DNA of 64,000 nucleotides from Salinarchaeum laminariae (GCF_023204835.1 NZ_CP096270.1:372001-436000), one strand, 5' to 3'. Positions 42,359-51,649 are shown, numbered from the stretch's first letter. Program-made: numbers and translations. The notes: generated by a model not told the origin, from the sequence alone.

Positions 42359-42868
42359 ATGTACGTCTTCGATGCGACCCCGCTGATCTACCTCGCGAAA
42401 GTCGATCGTCTCTCGCTCGTCCTCGGAACCGTGTCGGAAGCGGTCGTTCCAGAGCACGTCCACCGGGAGGTCGTCGTCGACGGGATCGAGGCGGGGCACG
42501 CCGACGCACGACGCGTCGAGCGGGCGATCGACGAAACGGCGCTCCGGGTCGTTCCGGTGTCTGACGCCGATACGTTCGAACGGATCGGCCGGAACGAACG
42601 ACTGACCGACGCGGACGCCGCAGTCCTCGCCGTCGCAGCCTCGGCAGACGCGATCGCAGTCATGGACGAGCAGTACGGCCGCGACGTCGCCGACGCGGAG
42701 GGAATTCCAACGCGCGGGACGGCGTTCCTCGTGCTCCGCGCGCTGCGCGACGACCACATCGACGCCGAGGAAGCCCGGACGATCGTCGACGACATGGTCG
42801 ACGCAGGCTGGTACTGTGCCCCGGACCTCTACGCGAAACTACTCGCCAAGATCGAGGAGCTTGGCTGA
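42359..42868 (+). CDS. DUF3368 PIN-like toxin
   Basis: A 169-residue protein. MYVFDATPLIYLAKVDRL gives the first PIN acid (Asp 5), ERLTDADAAVLAVAASADAI the middle acids, and AVMDEQYGRDVADAEGIP the C-terminal Asp. DUF3368 proteins form TA pairs with UPF0175 antitoxins, as here; the RNase activity is inferred from the fold. The pair directly precedes purM. Confidence 0.85.
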   Translation: MYVFDATPLIYLAKVDRLSLVLGTVSEAVVPEHVHREVVVDGIEAGHADARRVERAIDETALRVVPVSDADTFERIGRNERLTDADAAVLAVAASADAIAVMDEQYGRDVADAEGIPTRGTAFLVLRALRDDHIDAEEARTIVDDMVDAGWYCAPDLYAKLLAKIEELG

Positions 42869-42916
42869 CCCACGCGGACCGGAGCGCTTTTGCTCGCGAC
42901 GACAGCACTCCGAGTC

Positions 42917-43945
42917 ATGACCGAGGACGGGGACGCGGGTGCGAACGGCACTGACGCGGACGACCCGGCGACCGAACCGGGCGAGGAGGGACTCACCTAC
43001 TCCGACGCGGGCGTCGACATCGGCGAGAGCGAGGCCGCAACGGCCGCGTTGCTCGACGCCGTGGGCAACGTCGTGGACACCGAGTACGCGGGCATGCTCG
43101 AGGTCGGCGATCAGTATCTCGCGCTCGCGACCGACGGCGTCGGGACGAAGCTCATGGTCGCGGAGGCGATCGAGGACTACACCACGATCGGTATCGACTG
43201 CGTCGCGATGAACGTCAACGACCTCGTCGCGGCCGGCGTGGAGCCACTCGCCTTCGTCGACTACCTCGCCGTCGACGAACCTGGCGAAACCCTCGCCAAC
43301 GAGATCGGGCAGGGGCTCGCGACGGCCGCCGAAGAGACCGGCATCGCGCTCCTGGGGGGCGAAACCGCAGTCCTGCCGGAGGTCGTCACCGGCTTCGACC
43401 TCGCGGGCGCCTGCGTCGGGATGGCCGACCAGGACGCCGTGTTCCCCGGCGAGGCCGAGCCCGGCGACGCGCTCGTCGGCGTGTCCTCCACGGGGATCCA
43501 CTCGAACGGCCTCACGCTCGCCCGCGAGGCCGCGACGCTCGATCACGAGTACACCGACCCGTTCCCGCCGAACCCCGAGAAGACGATCGGCGAGGTGCTC
43601 CTCGAACCGACCGCGCTCTACACTGACCTGCTCGAACCGATGCGCGAGCACGGCGTCCGCGCGGCAGCCCACGTCACCGGCGGCGGCTGGACGAATCTCG
43701 AGCGGATGGGCGAGCACCATTTCGAGGTCGACGACCCGTTCGACCCCCAGCCAGTGTTCGAGTTCATTCAGGACTGCGGGAACGTCAGCGACGAGGAGAT
43801 GCACCGCACGTTCAACATGGGAACCGGCTTCGTCGCCGCGCTACCCGAGGCAGAGGCCGAGGGGCTCGCCGACGCCGTCGACGGCCGCGTGATCGGCCAA
43901 GTCGAGGCAGGGAGCGGCGTTGCGATCCGCGGTCTGGAGCTCTAG
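42917..43945 (+). CDS. purM: Phosphoribosylformylglycinamidine cyclo-ligase (AIR synthase)
   Basis: A 342-residue PurM. It makes 5-aminoimidazole ribonucleotide from FGAM with ATP in de novo purine synthesis. The family motifs are all there: YSDAGVDI near the N-terminus, LATDGVGTKLMVAEA, IDCVAMNVNDLVAAGVEPLA, GGETAVLPEVV and the second-domain HVTGGGWTNLERM. Length and order match the family. The ATG giving MTEDGDAGANG is preferred to an upstream one. The first 30 residues are an acidic extension typical of haloarchaea. No other pur gene lies nearby. Confidence 0.95.
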   Translation: MTEDGDAGANGTDADDPATEPGEEGLTYSDAGVDIGESEAATAALLDAVGNVVDTEYAGMLEVGDQYLALATDGVGTKLMVAEAIEDYTTIGIDCVAMNVNDLVAAGVEPLAFVDYLAVDEPGETLANEIGQGLATAAEETGIALLGGETAVLPEVVTGFDLAGACVGMADQDAVFPGEAEPGDALVGVSSTGIHSNGLTLAREAATLDHEYTDPFPPNPEKTIGEVLLEPTALYTDLLEPMREHGVRAAAHVTGGGWTNLERMGEHHFEVDDPFDPQPVFEFIQDCGNVSDEEMHRTFNMGTGFVAALPEAEAEGLADAVDGRVIGQVEAGSGVAIRGLEL

Positions 43946-44174
43946 GGGCGATTTCCGCTTTTTGATCTACTGATAACGCACTGTATGGATCAGCGACGGA
44001 GGGTGGATTCTCGGTACCAACAGCCACGAAAGCCCCAGGCCGCCTCATACCTCCCCAGCCTTCTGCGCTGCTCACGTCGCTGGCGCTCGTTGCGCTGCTC
44101 GGCCCTCGCACGCTTGGCATCGGCCCCTCGCCCGCTCCGGGGCTCGTGGCCTCGCCAGCGCGCGCTAAGGCGGT
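43946..44174. other. GC-rich intergenic stretch with repeated GCTCG/CGCTG motifs
   Basis: No gene. Short repeated words (TGCTCACGTCGCTGGCGCTC, GTTGCGCTGCTCGG) make it low in complexity, in the manner often seen next to haloarchaeal interspersed repeats. Confidence 0.45.
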
Positions 44175-44392
44175 CCACCGGGTTCAACGATCGGTGGGTA
44201 TCCGTCCGGGTGGGGCTTCGGAAGGGGCCGACCGCTCGTCGGATCTGACGACGTAAGCACCGGAGCCGAGCGGAGCGAGGCGAGGAGCGCAACGAGTCAG
44301 ATTCGTCGAGCGGGAGGGGGCTTCCGTGTGCGGTTGCTGTTCTGTCCAGGAATTCGCGGCTGAACCGATTTGATCACTTCACCCTCACCAGC
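44175..44392. repeat. Interspersed repeat, copy 3 (long form, diverged)
   Basis: GGGTGGGGCTTCGGAAGG, a stem of CCGCTCGTCGGATCTGACGA against TCAGATTCGTCGAGCGG, an internal GTAAGCACCGGAGCCGAGCG, then GGCTTCCGTGTGCGGTTGCT. The order and spacing match copy 2, but substitutions are spread throughout, including paired changes in the stem. The CTGTACTGACCAC left end is not recognisable here. Confidence 0.55.
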
Positions 44393-44401
44393 GACCGCTC
44401 A

Positions 44402-45232
44402 CTACCCGAGACTGACGTCCAGAAACAGCATGACGATCGTCCCGACCATGAGCCCCAGCGTCGCGAGGCGCTCGTTGCCCCGAAGGTGGGTCTCGGGAAT
44501 GATCTCGTCGGAGATGACGAACAGCATGGCGCCGGCGGCGAAGCCCATCGCGTACGGCAGGAGTGGCTCGACCTGCGTGACGGCGACGGCGCCGAGCACG
44601 GCGAGTGGGATCTCGACGACGCCCGCTCGCAGCCCCGCGACTGCCGCATAGAAGCGCCGGTCGAGGCCAGCGTTGATCGCGGCGACGGAGACGGCGAGCC
44701 CCTCGGGGATGTTCTGGATACCGATGGCGAGCATGAGCGCGAGCCCGTTCTCCACGTCCCCGGAGCCGAAGCCGACGCCGACGGCGAGCCCCTCCGGCAT
44801 GTTGTGCAGCGTGATCGCGAGGATGAAGAGGACGACTGGCGCGAGCCGCTCCGCGTCGAGGTCGATGTCGTCGGGCGGGTTCGCGGCGTCGGCCCGCCGG
44901 CTCCCGGTCAGCAGGTAGTGCGCGTGGGGGACGAGTCGGTCCGCCTGATCGAGGAAGATGGCCCCGAGCGCGACGCCGACGAGCGTCGGAATCGGATCGC
45001 CACCGGAGTACTGCTCGATGCCCGGGATGATGAGACTCGTGAAGGCAGCGGCGAGCATCACGCCAGCGGCGAACCCGAGGGCCGCGTCGAGCCCGCGCTG
45101 TGTGGGGTTTCGCCAGACGAGCACGATCGACGCGCCCAGCAGGTTCAGCCCGGCGATGACGAGCCCGCCGACGAACGCCTGCACGATGGGGTTGTCGCCA
45201 ACGAGCCGGACGAACGTCTCGGAGAGGCTCAT
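44402..45232 (-). CDS. ZIP-family divalent metal transporter
   Basis: A 276-residue protein with about eight membrane segments. The two ZIP metal sites are in helices IV and V: ITLHNMPEGLAVGVGFGSG and AIGIQNIPEGLAVSVA. The variable cytoplasmic loop (about 118-140, GSRRADAANPPDDIDLDAER) is acidic rather than histidine-rich. ZIP proteins import Zn, Fe or Mn. The ATG giving MSLSETFVRLVGDNP is preferred; a longer start adds a hydrophilic leader. The gene stands alone. Confidence 0.88.
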   Translation of the reverse strand: MSLSETFVRLVGDNPIVQAFVGGLVIAGLNLLGASIVLVWRNPTQRGLDAALGFAAGVMLAAAFTSLIIPGIEQYSGGDPIPTLVGVALGAIFLDQADRLVPHAHYLLTGSRRADAANPPDDIDLDAERLAPVVLFILAITLHNMPEGLAVGVGFGSGDVENGLALMLAIGIQNIPEGLAVSVAAINAGLDRRFYAAVAGLRAGVVEIPLAVLGAVAVTQVEPLLPYAMGFAAGAMLFVISDEIIPETHLRGNERLATLGLMVGTIVMLFLDVSLG

Positions 45233-45379
45233 CCCCGGAGCACCTCCAGCGGGGCCGAGGGTACCGACCGGGCCAACCGACCACCGACGCACTCGCGCAT
45301 TCTTCCGGCGCTACACAGTCCACTGTCAAGAATCCACACGGTCGTATCTGGCGCTGCTGGCGAGAACTGTCCGATGGCG

Positions 45380-45931
45380 TCAGGAAACCTGCGCGGCGAT
45401 GTCGGCCTCGGTGATGACACCGACGAGCTCGCCCTGCGAGACGACGAACACGGCGCGGTTGTGATCCAGGTAGCTGTCGACCTCGTCGAGCGGGGCGTCG
45501 GGTTCGACGGTACTCACCGCCTCGTGCATCACCTCGTTGACCGGCAGATCGCCGATCTCGTCCTCGGGGCCCTCGCGGGCTTCCCGGATGTCCGTGTTCG
45601 AGATGATCCCCTGGGGTGCGCCGTCGCGAACGACGGGCAGCTGGGAGTAGCCCTCCTCGAACATCACGTCCTTCGCTTCCCGGACGGCGTCGTCCGGGGC
45701 GACCGTCACCACGTCCTCGTACATCAGATCCCGCGCTCGAACGACGCCGCCCTCCGCCTCCTCGAGCCCCTCGACGATCCGGCGGAGCGTCGAGAGCCGC
45801 GGGTCCACGTCGCCGCCCTCGATGCGGGCGATCAGCGGCTGTGAGACCTCCGCGGCGTCGGCGAGCTCGCTCTGGGTCAGATCGAGCTCGTTCCGGCGTT
45901 CCCGGAGGTCGGCCGGCGTGGGTAGCTCCAT
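45380..45931 (-). CDS. XRE-type HTH and CBS-pair regulator
   Basis: A 183-residue protein. An N-terminal XRE helix-turn-helix (RERRNELDLTQSELADAAEV, then SQPLIARIEGGDVDPRLSTL) is followed by a CBS pair (about 65-183: DVVTVAPDDAVREAKDVMFE, then YSQLPVVRDGAPQGIISNTD, and PLDEVDSYLDHNRAVFVVSQ). CBS pairs bind adenine nucleotides such as AMP or ATP, so the regulator may respond to energy state. It lies beside the Trk genes but has its own transcript. A TATA-like TATACTAAAA lies about 20 bases upstream. Confidence 0.88.
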   Translation of the reverse strand: MELPTPADLRERRNELDLTQSELADAAEVSQPLIARIEGGDVDPRLSTLRRIVEGLEEAEGGVVRARDLMYEDVVTVAPDDAVREAKDVMFEEGYSQLPVVRDGAPQGIISNTDIREAREGPEDEIGDLPVNEVMHEAVSTVEPDAPLDEVDSYLDHNRAVFVVSQGELVGVITEADIAAQVS

Positions 45932-46010
45932 GCGGATTGATTACCTTGGGTTATACTAAAACGTTCGGGTGCCCGGGCACTCGCCCGACTGGCGACCCGA
46001 CGCAGTACCG

Positions 46011-47561
46011 CTACCGATAGAGGTCCAGGCGCTGGAAGAGCGCGCCCAGCAACACGGCGATGGGGATGATCTCGAGACGGCCGACCCACATGTTGACGAT
46101 CAACATCGCCTTCGCCGTCTCCGGCATCGTCGGCCCGGTGATCCCAGCGGAGAGTCCGACGTTGCTCTGGGCGCTCATCACCTCGAAGAGCACGTACTCC
46201 AGGGGGTGAGCTGGCGAGAGGACCCGGAGCAACACGGCGACGCCGACCACCAGCGCCCCCAACCACAGCACGAGCACCACCGTCGCCTCGGTGTACTCCC
46301 GCTGGAACTGCTGTTCGCTGAGTCGCCGCTTCCCGAGCTGGAAGTACCGCACCGCACTGTCGGGGTAGAACATCCCCTGAACCTGCCAGACGGTTCCCTT
46401 CACGAGCGTGATCGTGCGGATCAGCTTGATGCCGCTGACCGTCGACCCTGCAGCGGCTCCGGTCAACATGCCCAGACAGAGCACGAGTACGGGTCCCGCG
46501 GTCCAGACGACCTCCGTGCCGTTCCCGACCGCCGCCGTGCCAAAGCCGGTGTTCGACGTCGCGGAGACGAACTGGAACAGGGCGACGCGGAACGCCTCCT
46601 CAAGCGACCCGTACTCCCCGTTCGCGGCGAGGATCGCTGTGAGTCCCAGCGAGCCGCCTCCGAACCACAGGAACACCCAGCGGGTCTGAACGTCCCGCCA
46701 GATGTTCTCGATCTCCCCTTTGAAGATCAGGTAGTGGATCGGGAATGCAATCGACCCCGCGACCATCACCGGAACCACGGCGTACTCGATCAGCGGACTG
46801 CCGTAGTGGCCGATCGAGTCGGCGTGCGTGGAGTACCCGCCGGTGGCGATGCCCGTCATGCCGTGGTTAATCGCGTCCCAAAGCGGCATGCCGGCGGCGA
46901 GGAGCAGTAGGATCGACCCCACCGTCAAGCCGACGTAGATCTTCCAGATCTCGCGGACGGTCCGGACGATGCTCGGGTGGATCTTCTCGGAGCGCGCCTC
47001 GCTCTCGTAGAGGGTTAACGAGCCGCTCCCCGGGCGGGCCAGGATCGCGACGGTCAGCACGATCACGCCGACGCCCCCGATCCATTCGATGAGCGATCGC
47101 CACCAGTGCAGCGACCGTGGCAGTTCCTCCTCGACAGCAGCCATCGTCAGCCCCGTTCCGGTGAAGCCGCTGGCGCTCTCGAAGATGGCGTCGAGGGGGT
47201 GTTTGAAGACGGCCGTCGTGTCGTCCATCGCCGGCACGTTTGCCCAGGCCGGGTACGGATCGACCGAGATAGTCCACGCGATCAGCAGGAATGGCAGAGC
47301 GCCGAGAGCGCTGACGACCGCCCAGGCCAGCGCCGCCGTCACCATCGCTTCGGGTTTTCCGGGTGGCTCCGCGTCGCTATAGTAGCGAGCGAGGCCGGTA
47401 CCGATCCCGGCCATGACGAGCGCCGTCCCCAGGAACGCGGGCACCGCGTAGAACTCCCGATTCACGATCGCGACAGGGACCGAGGCGAGCGCCAGCACCG
47501 AGACTGCCCGAAGGATGCGCCCGACATCCCGCACGACCGTATCCGTCGTGACGACCGACAT
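46011..47561 (-). CDS. trkH: Trk-type potassium uptake membrane protein
   Basis: A 516-residue TrkH/KtrB family channel. The four pore loops are recognisable (ESASGFTGTGLTMA, NHGMTGIATGGYST, VSATSNTGFGTAAV, MSAQSNVGLSAG), each with the filter Gly. Eight to ten membrane segments, ending DLYR. Haloarchaea accumulate molar K+, so such uptake is central. The gene follows trkA by seven bases, so the two form one unit with the small gene at 48265. Confidence 0.92.
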   Translation of the reverse strand: MSVVTTDTVVRDVGRILRAVSVLALASVPVAIVNREFYAVPAFLGTALVMAGIGTGLARYYSDAEPPGKPEAMVTAALAWAVVSALGALPFLLIAWTISVDPYPAWANVPAMDDTTAVFKHPLDAIFESASGFTGTGLTMAAVEEELPRSLHWWRSLIEWIGGVGVIVLTVAILARPGSGSLTLYESEARSEKIHPSIVRTVREIWKIYVGLTVGSILLLLAAGMPLWDAINHGMTGIATGGYSTHADSIGHYGSPLIEYAVVPVMVAGSIAFPIHYLIFKGEIENIWRDVQTRWVFLWFGGGSLGLTAILAANGEYGSLEEAFRVALFQFVSATSNTGFGTAAVGNGTEVVWTAGPVLVLCLGMLTGAAAGSTVSGIKLIRTITLVKGTVWQVQGMFYPDSAVRYFQLGKRRLSEQQFQREYTEATVVLVLWLGALVVGVAVLLRVLSPAHPLEYVLFEVMSAQSNVGLSAGITGPTMPETAKAMLIVNMWVGRLEIIPIAVLLGALFQRLDLYR

Positions 47562-47568
47562 CAGTAGA

Positions 47569-48255
47569 TCATCTGGTGTGGTCCTCGTGGTGACCGAAGA
47601 CGTCAGTCAACGCAGCGGTTGCGCCCGTCGCCGAGTAGACGGTGACCAGGTCGCCCGGCTCAACCCGGGTCTTGCCCCTCGGCGTGATGGGATCCGCTAC
47701 CCCGTCGCGCTCGATTGCGACGATGAGATCGTCGTCGGAGAGCAGCGACTGCTGACCGACTTCCGTCAGCGAGAGACCCGCGATCGGCGCGTCTTCGCGG
47801 ACGGTGATCTCGAACACCTCTGCCTCGTCGCCGATGCGCATGAAGTCGACGACGGCGGGCCGCGAGATGGCTCGGAACAGGTACTCCGCGATCAGCCGCT
47901 GGGGGTTTTCGATCGTGTTCACGCCGATCTTACGGAACACCGGCATATGCTCCGGATCGTGTACGACAGAGACGATCGACGGGACGGCGAACTCTTCTGC
48001 CAAGAGACAGACCATGATGTTCGTCGCGTCCACGTCGGTGGTCGAGACGATCGCGTCGGCCTCCTCGGCGCCGGCCTCCGCGAGCGTCTCGTTGCGCGTC
48101 GCGTCCTCGTTGAGCACGAGGCAGTCGTACTCCTTGGAGATCTGTTGGGCCTTCTGCTCGTCCCGTTCGATCACGACGATGTCGTGGCCTGTCCGCGTGC
48201 CGAGCTCGACCAGAGGCGTGCCGATGTCGCCTGCGCCGACGACGATGACGTACAT
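47569..48255 (-). CDS. trkA: Trk potassium transport regulator TrkA (RCK domains)
   Basis: A 228-residue protein. The RCK-N domain has the NAD-binding motif VIVVGAGDIGTPLVELGTR and an acid at the end of strand 2 (VIERDEQ). The RCK-C domain follows from about 135 (VFEITVREDAPIAGLSLTEV). TrkA gates TrkH in response to nucleotides and NAD(H). It lies seven bases before trkH and ten after the small gene. Start MYVIVVGAGDIG is unambiguous. Confidence 0.93.
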   Translation of the reverse strand: MYVIVVGAGDIGTPLVELGTRTGHDIVVIERDEQKAQQISKEYDCLVLNEDATRNETLAEAGAEEADAIVSTTDVDATNIMVCLLAEEFAVPSIVSVVHDPEHMPVFRKIGVNTIENPQRLIAEYLFRAISRPAVVDFMRIGDEAEVFEITVREDAPIAGLSLTEVGQQSLLSDDDLIVAIERDGVADPITPRGKTRVEPGDLVTVYSATGATAALTDVFGHHEDHTR

Positions 48256-48264
48256 GGGACGCGA

Positions 48265-48594
48265 TCAGGCCTCCTCGTCGCCGACGGGGCCGAGGTAGTC
48301 CCACGTGAAGGTACCCCCCTCCTCGTCAGGTCGGGGCTCCCACTGGACGCGGTAGGCGATCGGGCCCTCGTCGTTGTCAGCCCGTTCAGCCACGACCACG
48401 TGGTGCGTCCCCACGTCTTCGATACGCAGGATCTCCTCGTCGGGTCGTGGCTCGATCGTCTCCTCGACGGACGGATGGTCCCAGAGGAGGTGGTGAGCGT
48501 ATCGGATCGTCGCCCGGAGCTCCTCGGCTGAACTGCTCGAAAGAGCGTCGGCGACGGCGTCAGGAACGGGGTCGGGTGGGTCAGGTTCTGTCAT
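48265..48594 (-). CDS. Conserved hypothetical protein, first gene of the trk unit
   Basis: A 109-residue acidic protein, MTEPDPPDPVPDAVADALSS..., with a helical N-terminal half (SSSSAEELRATIRYAHHLLW) and a beta-rich C-terminal half (VVVAERADNDEGPIAYRVQW, then EGGTFTWDYLGPVGDEEA). I do not recognise the family. The ATG giving MTEPDPP is chosen over a longer reading with Arg-rich non-coding leader. It is ten bases upstream of trkA, so it is likely co-transcribed with trkAH. Confidence 0.65.
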   Translation of the reverse strand: MTEPDPPDPVPDAVADALSSSSAEELRATIRYAHHLLWDHPSVEETIEPRPDEEILRIEDVGTHHVVVAERADNDEGPIAYRVQWEPRPDEEGGTFTWDYLGPVGDEEA

Positions 48595-48896
48595 GGTGAT
48601 CGGTCTGTGCCGGACACTCCGCGGCCCGTCACTGGAGCGGCGGCCGTTCCGCCGATCAGCGGCTGTCCCGCCGAGCGGTGGCCCGTCCGCCGAGTCGCGT
48701 GGCGTCCTGGCTAGCGTCACTCCGAGCCGCGTACTGCTACGATATAAATCTACACAAATAATTCCCGGAGCCGAAATTACAACCGAAGATATTTGTCTTC
48801 CGGAAATGATGGTCGACCAACGACGGGCTCAGCCCGGCACCACCGGGACGACAGAGAATCCGTTCGGTACAAATGAGTCATCTCCCAACACCCGCT

Positions 48897-49640
48897 ATGG
48901 AGCACCGGATCGACGAGATCGACAAGCGCATCCTCTACTACCTCGCTCAGGATGCGCGCAACACCACGGCGCCGGCGGTCGCCGAGGAGGTCCAGGTGAC
49001 GCCGGCAACGATCCGGAACCGCATCCGCAAGCTCGAGGAGGATGGGATCGTCCGGGGGTACCACGCCGACATCGACTACGAACGCATCAAGGGGCGGGTC
49101 ACCTACCAGTTCAACTGCACCGCGCCAATCCCCGATCGAGACCGCTTTGCCCAATCCGCGCTCGAAGTGTCCGGGGTGGTGACGGTCCGGCAGCTAATGG
49201 CCGGACACGCGAACCTCGCGATAACGGCCGTGGGCACCGACACGAACGACGTCAGCCGCATCGCGAGCCAGCTCTCGGACCTCGGGCTCGAGATCGAGGA
49301 CGAGGGCGTCGTCGAGGAGGAGTACCACCACCCCTACCACCCCTTCGGTCCCGAGGACGCCCCGACCGGCCCGTCCCTGACCGACTTCATGAGCCTCGCT
49401 GGCGGGTCGGAGGTCATCGAGTTCACGGTTTCGGAAGGGGCCGAGATCGCGGAGCTGACGATCGAGGAGGCCGTCGACGACGGGCTTCTCGACGACGGGA
49501 TGCTCGTCGTTGGCATCGAACGCGAGGGTGACGTGCTCACGCCCAGGGGCGAGACCCGCATCGAACCCGGCGACATCGTCTCGCTATTCTCGAAGGAGTC
49601 ACTCGAGAATGACTCCCTGGAGGTGTTCGGGACGCAATGA
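48897..49640 (+). CDS. Lrp/AsnC-type regulator with C-terminal RCK_C (TrkA-C) domain
   Basis: A 247-residue protein. An AsnC/Lrp winged helix (EIDKRILYYLAQDARNTTAP, then TPATIRNRIRKLEEDGIVRG) is followed by an Lrp RAM-like segment (about 65-130) and a RCK_C domain (about 165-247: EVIEFTVSEGAEIAELTIEE, MLVVGIEREGDVLTPRGETR, IEPGDIVSLFSKESL). It is divergent from the trk unit. This combination of DNA-binding and the ligand-binding domain used by TrkA fits a regulator of potassium transport. The ATG giving MEHRIDEIDKR is preferred; another lies eight codons upstream. A one-base-shifted overlap (ATGA) couples it to the next small gene. Confidence 0.85.
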   Translation: MEHRIDEIDKRILYYLAQDARNTTAPAVAEEVQVTPATIRNRIRKLEEDGIVRGYHADIDYERIKGRVTYQFNCTAPIPDRDRFAQSALEVSGVVTVRQLMAGHANLAITAVGTDTNDVSRIASQLSDLGLEIEDEGVVEEEYHHPYHPFGPEDAPTGPSLTDFMSLAGGSEVIEFTVSEGAEIAELTIEEAVDDGLLDDGMLVVGIEREGDVLTPRGETRIEPGDIVSLFSKESLENDSLEVFGTQ

Positions 49641-49753
49641 AGTGCGAGCGCTGCGGCGAGGACTCCTCCACCCAGCACTACGACGTCGACGGGTTCACCG
49701 GTCGACTCTGCGATGATTGCGTCGATGCCTGGGATCAGATCCAAACCGTCTGA
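49637..49753 (+). CDS. Small zinc-finger protein (38 residues)
   Basis: MKCERCGEDSSTQHYDVDGF followed by TGRLCDDCVDAWDQIQTV. Two CxxC knuckles 18 residues apart make a zinc finger. The ATG overlaps the stop of the Lrp-RCK gene (ATGA), so translation is coupled. Its length makes it easy to miss. It may help the regulator bind DNA or be an independent small regulator; this is inference. Confidence 0.75.
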   Translation: MKCERCGEDSSTQHYDVDGFTGRLCDDCVDAWDQIQTV

Positions 49754-49834
49754 CGGTCGCCAGGACGGCCTACCCGCCCGGATCGCACGGGGGATTCCCG
49801 ATTCCTTTTCCCCGGTCCGATCCTCCACCTGCAC

Positions 49835-51649
49835 ATGACCGTGCGACTGGTGGGCGAGGGGCCCGCGATCGACGCCGTAGCGACGGCGCTCGGCGACGTG
49901 GACGTCCGGATCGAACGCGGCGGCGTCGAGGGGCTGGACGCGGCGACTCTCGGCGTCGTCTGCGCGACGGCGGGCGATGGCGTCTTCGAGCGCGCGAACG
50001 AGCAGGTCGGGACAGGCAGCGACGGTGGGACTGGCGGCCGCTGGATCGCCATCGAGGTCGGCGGGATCGGCGGCGTCCCGATCGGCGGGATCGACGCTGC
50101 GATCACCGGACTCGGCGCTGGCGGTCCGTGCTATCGCTGCCTCCAGCAACGCGTCGCTGCGAACGGGCCGGAGGCCGCGGACGCAGCCAGCGCCGACCGC
50201 AGCGCCGTGCGAATGGCCGGAGCGGTGGCAGGGCGGGAGATCGTCCGCGCGCTCGCCGGGGAGGATCGTCTCTCCGGGCGCGTGCTCGAGGTTCCCCACG
50301 CCGAGCGGGAGCTACTCCCCGTTCCCGGCTGTGCCTGTGGCGGCGGAGCCATGCGATCGGTAGCGGCCATCCCGCGCGAGTTCGAGGATCGACCGCTCCA
50401 GGAGACGGTTGCACGGATGGATCGCGCGATCGACCCGCGCGTCGGAATCGTCTCCGAGATCGGCGAGGCCGAGTCCTTCCCCGCACCGTACTACCTCGCC
50501 ACGCTCGCTGACACGACCGGAATCAGCGACGGCGACGCACCACGGAAGGCAGCGGGCATCGCCGACGACTGGAACGCGGCGCTCGCGAAGGGCGTGGGCG
50601 AGGCCCTGGAACGCTACGGTGGCGCGATCTACCGCACCGACGAGTTCCGGAGCGCTGGGCCATCGGAGCTCGAGGATGCAGTCGCGCCAGCCGCGTTCGC
50701 AGGCGCGGACGAGAGCGCGCCAGGACCCGACGACGATCGTGCCATTCCGTGGGTCCGCGGCGAGGTTCTGACCGAAACCGACGGAGAGAGCAACGGAGAT
50801 CACGGCGGTGACGAGAACGGCGCCGCCAGCGGGAGCGGCCAGGACGACGACCCGGACGTCTGGCTCCCCGCAGCGGCGGTCCAGTTCCCGCCGCCGGATC
50901 CGCAGGTCGTTCCGGGGATCACCACCGGCCTCGGACTCGAGTCCTCCGGCGTCGGGGCACTGCTCGCCGGCCTCACCGAGGCCATCGAGCGCGACGCGAC
51001 GATGCTCGCCTGGTACTCGACGTTCGATCCTCTCGGACTGACCGTCGAGGACGAGGCCTTCGAGCGGCTCGCGAAACGGGCGCGGAGCGAGGACCTGACC
51101 GTGACGCCACTACTCGTCACGCAGGACGTCGACGTTCCGGTGGTCGCCGTCGCGGTCCACCGCGAGGACTCCTGGCCGCGCTTCGCCGTCGGCTCGGCCG
51201 CGGCGCTCGACCCGACGAGGGCGGCCCGCGGCGCGCTCGAAGAGGCGATCCAGAACTGGATGGAGCTGCGCTCGATCGGCCGCGAGCAGGCCCAGGATCG
51301 CGAGGACGCCATCGGTCACTTCGCCGACCTCCCCGACGCAGCACGTGCGTTCGTCGACGTCGACCCCTCCGTCGCCGCGAGCGACGTCGGGCCGTCGGAG
51401 CCCCCGACGGGGGAGGCAGCGCTGGCGGCCCTGACCGACGCACTCGACGACGCCGGCCTCGACGCCTACGCCGCCCGGCTCACGACGCGAGATCTGGACG
51501 CGCTGGGCTTCGAGGCCGTCCGGGTGCTGGTCCCCGAGGCTCAGCCGCTCTTTACCGGTGAAGCGCGGTTCGGAGAGCGCGCGGAAACGGTTCCGGCGTC
51601 GCTTGGCTTCGAGTCGCGACTCGACCGCCAGCACCACCCGTATCCCTGA
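49835..51649 (+). CDS. YcaO-domain protein (TOMM cyclodehydratase-like)
   Basis: A 604-residue protein. The first part (about 1-180) has an E1/ThiF-like flavour with Cys pairs (GGPCYRCLQQR; PVPGCACGGGA) as in proteins that dock peptides. The YcaO domain (about 200-604) has ALAKGVGEALERYGGA and LLAGLTEAIERDA, the ATP/Mg-binding EAxER repeats, and ends in HHPYP, the Pro-rich tail typical of azoline-forming YcaO enzymes. YcaO proteins activate backbone amides with ATP. A Gly/Asp/Asn-rich loop (about 315-345) interrupts the domain. No precursor peptide or dehydrogenase gene lies nearby, so the substrate is unknown. Confidence 0.88.
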   Translation: MTVRLVGEGPAIDAVATALGDVDVRIERGGVEGLDAATLGVVCATAGDGVFERANEQVGTGSDGGTGGRWIAIEVGGIGGVPIGGIDAAITGLGAGGPCYRCLQQRVAANGPEAADAASADRSAVRMAGAVAGREIVRALAGEDRLSGRVLEVPHAERELLPVPGCACGGGAMRSVAAIPREFEDRPLQETVARMDRAIDPRVGIVSEIGEAESFPAPYYLATLADTTGISDGDAPRKAAGIADDWNAALAKGVGEALERYGGAIYRTDEFRSAGPSELEDAVAPAAFAGADESAPGPDDDRAIPWVRGEVLTETDGESNGDHGGDENGAASGSGQDDDPDVWLPAAAVQFPPPDPQVVPGITTGLGLESSGVGALLAGLTEAIERDATMLAWYSTFDPLGLTVEDEAFERLAKRARSEDLTVTPLLVTQDVDVPVVAVAVHREDSWPRFAVGSAAALDPTRAARGALEEAIQNWMELRSIGREQAQDREDAIGHFADLPDAARAFVDVDPSVAASDVGPSEPPTGEAALAALTDALDDAGLDAYAARLTTRDLDALGFEAVRVLVPEAQPLFTGEARFGERAETVPASLGFESRLDRQHHPYP

